A stretch of DNA of 10,312 bases from Larix sibirica. Its lineage: Eukaryota; Streptophyta; Pinopsida; Pinales; Pinaceae. Below the pieces are notes generated by a model that was not told the DNA's origin, made no database searches, and saw only the letters and a list, made by a program, of their open reading frames with translations. Of the stretch, positions 7,073 to 10,312 are shown in pieces. Each line of letters starts with the position of its first letter. The stretch's first letter is position 1. The position numbers and the translations under genes were made by a program. The stretch covers positions 1-10,312 of the forward strand of contig NWUY0303878833.1 of NCBI GenBank assembly GCA_004151065.3, given 5' to 3'.

Positions 7073-7363
7073 ATAAAGCAATGCTATGAATATTCAAACA
7101 TGAAATCGTGATTGATGATTGCATTACGATGCACAAAATGTAAAGGTTTTTTTAATGAAAAGAATGTTTTTTTAGTGGTGGTTTACCGTTTATTAGAGGA
7201 ATAGTCTATCGGGAGAATTCCAACATCTGGTCTTCTAGCTAAAGAATCAAGGTATGACCAGAAATAAAGCAATGTTATAAATATCAAACATGAATTTGTG
7301 AGTAATGATTGCATTATGATGCATGAAATGTAAAGGTATTTCACTCTTTTGATGAAAAGAACG
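7073..7363. repeat. Pair of ~95-bp direct repeats about 190 bp apart
   Basis: Copy one is 7073-7166 and copy two 7264-7363. Shared text includes ATAAAGCAATG, then ATCAAACATGAA or ATTCAAACATGAAA, then TGATTGCATTA(C/T)GATGCA, then AAATGTAAAGGT, and a final GATGAAAAGAA / AATGAAAAGAA. Copies differ by scattered substitutions and a few small indels. The 97 bases between them are not repeated. A 70-codon minus-strand opening (7183-7395) runs across copy two and has no recognisable domain. Confidence 0.8.
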
Positions 7364-7608
7364 CCTTGCTTCCCCTCCGAAGCAAAGAAGAACAATTAAA
7401 GGGACTTTCCTTTGTCATTATGGACTTTTATGGGTTTTTAAATATTAAAATAAATATTTAGAATATTATTATTTATTAATAAGTATTTATTTTACAAAAG
7501 GGATAAGTATAAAATTAAAATATCTTTCATATTAAAATAAATATCTATATCTGGTTAACATCAATTTAACACATTAAAGGCTTTTTTTAAAGATATTTCA
7601 TATAATGG
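7364..7608. other. AT-rich spacer holding only a hairpin and a repeated 16-mer
   Basis: This stretch between the second direct repeat and the plus-strand RNase H relic is very AT-rich. It contains the 7447-7493 inverted repeat and the duplicated 16-base word. Upstream parts of a LINE RT would be expected here on the plus strand if the RNase H relic were complete, but none is readable, so that relic is 5'-truncated. Confidence 0.5.
7447..7493. repeat. AT-rich inverted repeat (hairpin)
   Basis: Arms AAAATAAATATTT (7447-7459) and AAGTATTTATTTT (7481-7493) pair at 12 of 13 positions around a 21-base loop. The 16-base word ATATTAAAATAAATAT that overlaps the left arm is repeated exactly at 7442-7457 and 7529-7544. 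In DNA this AT-rich the structure may be incidental. Confidence 0.5.
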
Positions 7609-8184
7609 GGTGTACTATATTATGACCTCAGTGGAAATTCAAAGGTTGAGTTCGTGGGGAGTAGGGTCCGCATCAAACAACGAAGCAAAGGCATATGCAG
7701 TATATTAAGGGTTATTGATCCTTCTATCCCTCCAAGTTAAAAAGGTATTGATTTTTGGGAACTTGTTCATGATAATAAACATGGTTTAAAAAAGAAGTGT
7801 GAAGGAGGAATTAGACTAAGTAAAATAATCCAAAGGATCATTTGGAAATTGGACACCTTTGAAGAGTCAAAGATATTTCATATATGTCATCATAACAACA
7901 GGAAAGTTGATCAAATGGAAAACAAAGCAACCTACTTGGAGAGAGGAATTTTCATTAAAAATCAGGACCCTCTAGGCATCAGTTGGATTCCATAAAATTA
8001 TCTCATGGAAAAAAATTATAGTGCAAAGGGAATTAGGTCAAAAGACCAACCCTTAAGGATCAATCTAAAATGTTTGTGGCATTTTAACAAGCTTGAAGGT
8101 CATGCAGACTTATTCCACTTGCGTGAGGGAGCTTCCAAGTCTCATAGTGCTCTTGATCCTCTTTCTCGTGGTGAGATAGACTAG
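7609..8184 (+). pseudogene. RVT_3-type RNase H domain relic, probably LINE-derived
   Basis: RNase H domains of this type sit at the C-terminus of many plant non-LTR retrotransposon proteins. Pieces in order, over three frames: GVLYYDLSGNSKVEFV (from about 7609); then from 7655 WGVGSASNNEAKAYAVY, a TAA, GLLILLSLQVKKVLIFGN; then a third frame (about 7774-8184) with IIQRIIWKLDTFEESKIFHI and NRKVDQMENKATYLERG. SNNEAxA, the strand ending in G-D-S (here GNL, Asn codon 7760-7762), and the final Asp-containing helix (VDQMENKA) are the family landmarks. The tail of about 70 residues ends at TAG (8182-8184) after one internal TAA. Two frameshifts, two internal stops and the lost Asp mark it as dead. 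A host RNase H-like gene fragment is a less likely alternative. No RT domain precedes it on the plus strand. Confidence 0.65.
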
Positions 8185-8213
8185 GTACATGAGTTTAAAT
8201 CTCATTTATATTA

Positions 8214-8312
8214 TTTTTTTAACTAGAACAGGTAATTTTATATTTATAAAGAGCTGAAAAATATCAGTAGATCAATTTACAACACTCCGAAACAAAGCAA
8301 CAAATTTTTATT
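8214..8312 (-). terminator. Candidate polyadenylated 3' end of the unknown unit
   Basis: On the minus strand an AATAAA (8312-8307) overlaps the stop codon of the unknown ORF. About 90 AT-rich, non-coding bases follow, ending CCTGTTCTAGTT and then seven A (8220-8214). A short UTR ending in an A run is what a LINE-type 3' end or a processed retrocopy looks like. Seven A in AT-rich DNA is weak evidence alone. The sequence beyond (ATGAGATTTAAACTCAT, 8207-8189) is a near-palindrome and gives no clear target-site duplication. Confidence 0.35.
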
Positions 8313-10312
8313 GGGCATTGTCTTGCTCTTTTACAGCATCCCACAGTCTTGTTTCTATTAAAGAGCTACTAACATCTACTAAATAGCTATATGCTTTAAC
8401 ATATTGGTCGAGAAACAAAGTAAAAAAAGAGACCATAATAAACTAAACTTGACCAGTACGGTGGACACTATTCATGACCTATGGAGTAAGGTTCTCCACT
8501 ATATGTCCATTAGAGATTGAAATTTCCATAATGACATGGGGAGGTTGGTGTATAGACTCATAGTCCATGCATCTGCTTCTGGCGTGACGGGTGATCTGGG
8601 AATGTTGCGTAGTCAACATCTCTTGGTGGTGGTCTAGATTTGTCATCATAGTCTCCAACTGAAATCCATAGACACTGATGTGCCCTTCTGCCTCATCCAT
8701 GTTGGCACAAAATTGATACAGGGTTCTTATGCTTGGGACAACAAAGGGAACTCGTGGATTTCATGACTCTCATGGGATGCATGTTGTTGTTGTGGAACTT
8801 ATTTCTAAATCGAGACTCCTAGCATGAACAAGGTTTCTAGCGGATCATCAACAATGTTGATAATAGAGGTTTCCCCTATATTAGTCTGAAGGGATGACAA
8901 ACCTACTTCGGTGGGAATAGTAATTGTCCTGGGTTGAGAGGCGGGGAATGATTCGGAGGATCGATGAAGGAAGGAATAACCGGGTGTTGGTATGGTGGAG
9001 GTTGCGATCACAGGTATTTCAGAAAATGTTTTATTGGTATGATCCCACTTGGGTACACTTAGATAGGAAATTACATCCTTGACAAATTTTACAAGGATCA
9101 TGGTATTGTCGTTGAGGGGATCTAGCAATTTTGGAAGGCGTGGGAATTCACTTATAGGGTGTCGAGATGTCTCTTTTAAAGATTCCTCTTGGGTCACTAT
9201 TGCTTTTATTTTCTGCTTGGTTAAAGAAAGGGGGAACATGTAGCTAGTACCTTTGTTTGTGGTGACGGATGTTACTCCCATCTAGCTGCCAATTTCTTTG
9301 TGAAATGCCTCTAGAAGCAAGCAAAATAGTAGGGCACATGCTTTGACGAATTCCTTATTAGCTTCTTACAACTAGATGAAGTTATTATCATAATCAATCC
9401 CAAACCACACTTTAGAAGTGTAGTTCCTTAACAGGTTCTTGTGAATCTATTCCATGGCTACTTCTTTGAGGTCATTGTACCATTATCCAAAATCCTTATT
9501 GTTGAACGCTGCATTGGTAGCATCATGTTGGGTCTTCCATGGGGTGAAGTGTTGGGAAATAAATTTCCTCAAACTGATGCGCGTCAATTCTCTACCTTGT
9601 GGTGGTCACCATTTCAACATGGCTAGGGAAATAAGAAGGTACCCAAAAATGAAGTGTCCCCCATAGTTTTGTGGATTTGTGCATGCTTGAAAAATATCAT
9701 CCATTAAGAAATTACACCAATTCAATTGAACACCCTAGACATAGAATTTTGTGACCAAAGATGTATCCAAGGTGCATTCTCCTTTTGTGTATTTCCACAC
9801 GACCTGGCTTGCAGTAATATGAAATTATACCTTGGTTGGTGGGTGATTAATATTAGAAATAGCAGTTCCTTTTCCTCCATGAATGGTGTCGTATTTGTCA
9901 TACAAGCTCATATCCGGACGATTCCTTCCCCGCTCTTGGTCACCCCGAAAAGCAGTGGAAACATATTCCCCTTTCATACATAGTACTGTGAGCTTCTGAA
10001 TATCATATATACAAATCAAATATTGTTTATCCAGCCATGGTGAGTAGCCATGCATGCGACTGATTAGAAGCTTGGTACATCTTTGAACTTTTGTTGTGGT
10101 TCCAAAGACTGGAAGGTCTTTCAGGTTCATCAATGTTGAATACCATAATGGGTATAAAATCATATTTCCACTCTGATATAACCTCCCCATTTTTAGATGG
10201 GAGTAAATTCATATATTAATTGGGTCGCATATCTAGATACAGGTCTGTTGTAGCCACAACAGATCCCATGCTTTCTAGATAAGATGGGAGCCCCAATTTC
10301 AATTTCATTTGC
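8308..10312 (-). pseudogene. Long degenerate ORF of unknown function, open at the window edge
   Basis: I do not recognise this protein. The minus strand is coding-like from the edge down to a TAA at 8308-8310, in three frames. First, 10312-10028 includes NGEVISEWKYDFIPIMVFNI. Second, about 10040-8805 is one frame of over 400 codons broken by eight stops, with YLICIYDIQKLTVLCMKGEY, NYGGHFIFGYLLISLAMLKW, RISLRKFISQHFTPWK, KVWFGIDYDN, a Lys/Glu/Pro-rich stretch and a Ser/Thr/Pro-rich part. Third, after a one-base shift near 8815, about 8800-8308 includes NPRVPFVVPSIRTLYQFCAN, MDEAEGHISVYGFQLETMM, a possible coiled coil (HHQEMLTTQHSQITRHARS) and SLIETRLWDAVKEQDNAQ. The FIFGYLLISLAML run could be a hydrophobic helix. 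There is no RT, integrase, protease or zinc-knuckle signature. It is probably a retroelement-borne ORF or a decayed host gene family; I cannot decide which. Confidence 0.6.
8700..8729 (-). repeat. 30-bp word, copy B (inside the unknown ORF)
   Basis: This is the second copy of the word found at 5241-5270, same orientation, 26/30 identical. Here it reads in frame as part of the unknown ORF (RTLYQFCAN). The two copies are not extended on either side: bases before and after diverge at once. Confidence 0.75.

Noticed and set aside
7183-7395. 70-codon minus-strand opening as a small gene
   Set aside because: It spans one copy of the ~95-bp direct repeat, has no recognisable domain and an unconvincing start. 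Kept only as a note on the repeat.
9441-9983. Three plus-strand openings of 61-85 codons
   Set aside because: They are opposite the unknown minus-strand ORF, whose single 400-codon frame explains the lack of stops better. No motif is seen in them.
1-10312. tRNA, rRNA, riboswitch or bacterial operon features
   Set aside because: No cloverleaf or ribosomal signature, no ribosome-binding-site and ORF layout; the sequence is eukaryotic repeat DNA.

Overview
The window reads as nuclear repeat DNA from a large, AT-rich land-plant genome. A gymnosperm is my guess, but nothing here proves it. I see no intact gene, no tRNA or rRNA, no CRISPR array and no bacterial gene layout. Almost all coding signal comes from old, decayed retroelements. 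They remain recognisable because long stretches keep one reading frame, broken mainly by point-mutation stop codons.

Positions 1-5241, read on the minus strand, hold most of a Ty3/gypsy LTR retrotransposon. In element order: a candidate LTR end and primer-binding site (5241-5227); a gag-like region (5192 to about 3850); a pol region (about 3757-816) with pre-RT linker, reverse transcriptase, RNase H, and integrase with zinc-binding, DDE core and C-terminal GPY/F-like parts; then an additional coding-like frame of unknown function (744-118, continuing in a second frame to the window edge). I could not find an aspartic protease or a gag CCHC knuckle. The RT active-site pair is YLDN instead of YxDD and the integrase zinc finger has lost two ligands, so the copy is dead.

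Positions 5242-7600 are AT-rich and mostly non-coding. The part next to the candidate LTR end is probably LTR sequence. It includes a perfect 16-bp palindrome of two inverted W-box cores, three diverged tandem units of about 80-85 bp (5757-6008), a short LINE-type relic on the minus strand (6707-6805), a 33-bp tandem duplication (6837-6896), a pair of ~95-bp direct repeats (7073-7166 and 7264-7363), and an AT-rich hairpin (7447-7493).

Positions 7609-8184, plus strand, are a decayed RNase H domain of the RVT_3 type found at the C-terminus of many plant LINEs. Facing it, positions 10312-8308 on the minus strand hold the most interesting unit: a degenerate ORF of roughly 650 codons, open at the window edge, with a run of over 400 codons kept in one frame and no domain I recognise. 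It ends next to an AATAAA and, about 90 nt on, an A7 tract, like the 3' end of a retrotranscribed unit. A 30-bp word at its C-terminal part is shared (26/30) with the candidate LTR end of the Ty3/gypsy copy.

These sequences are fossils of separate insertions rather than genes acting together. The possible novelty is the two unknown repeat-borne ORFs at the window edges, not a working system.
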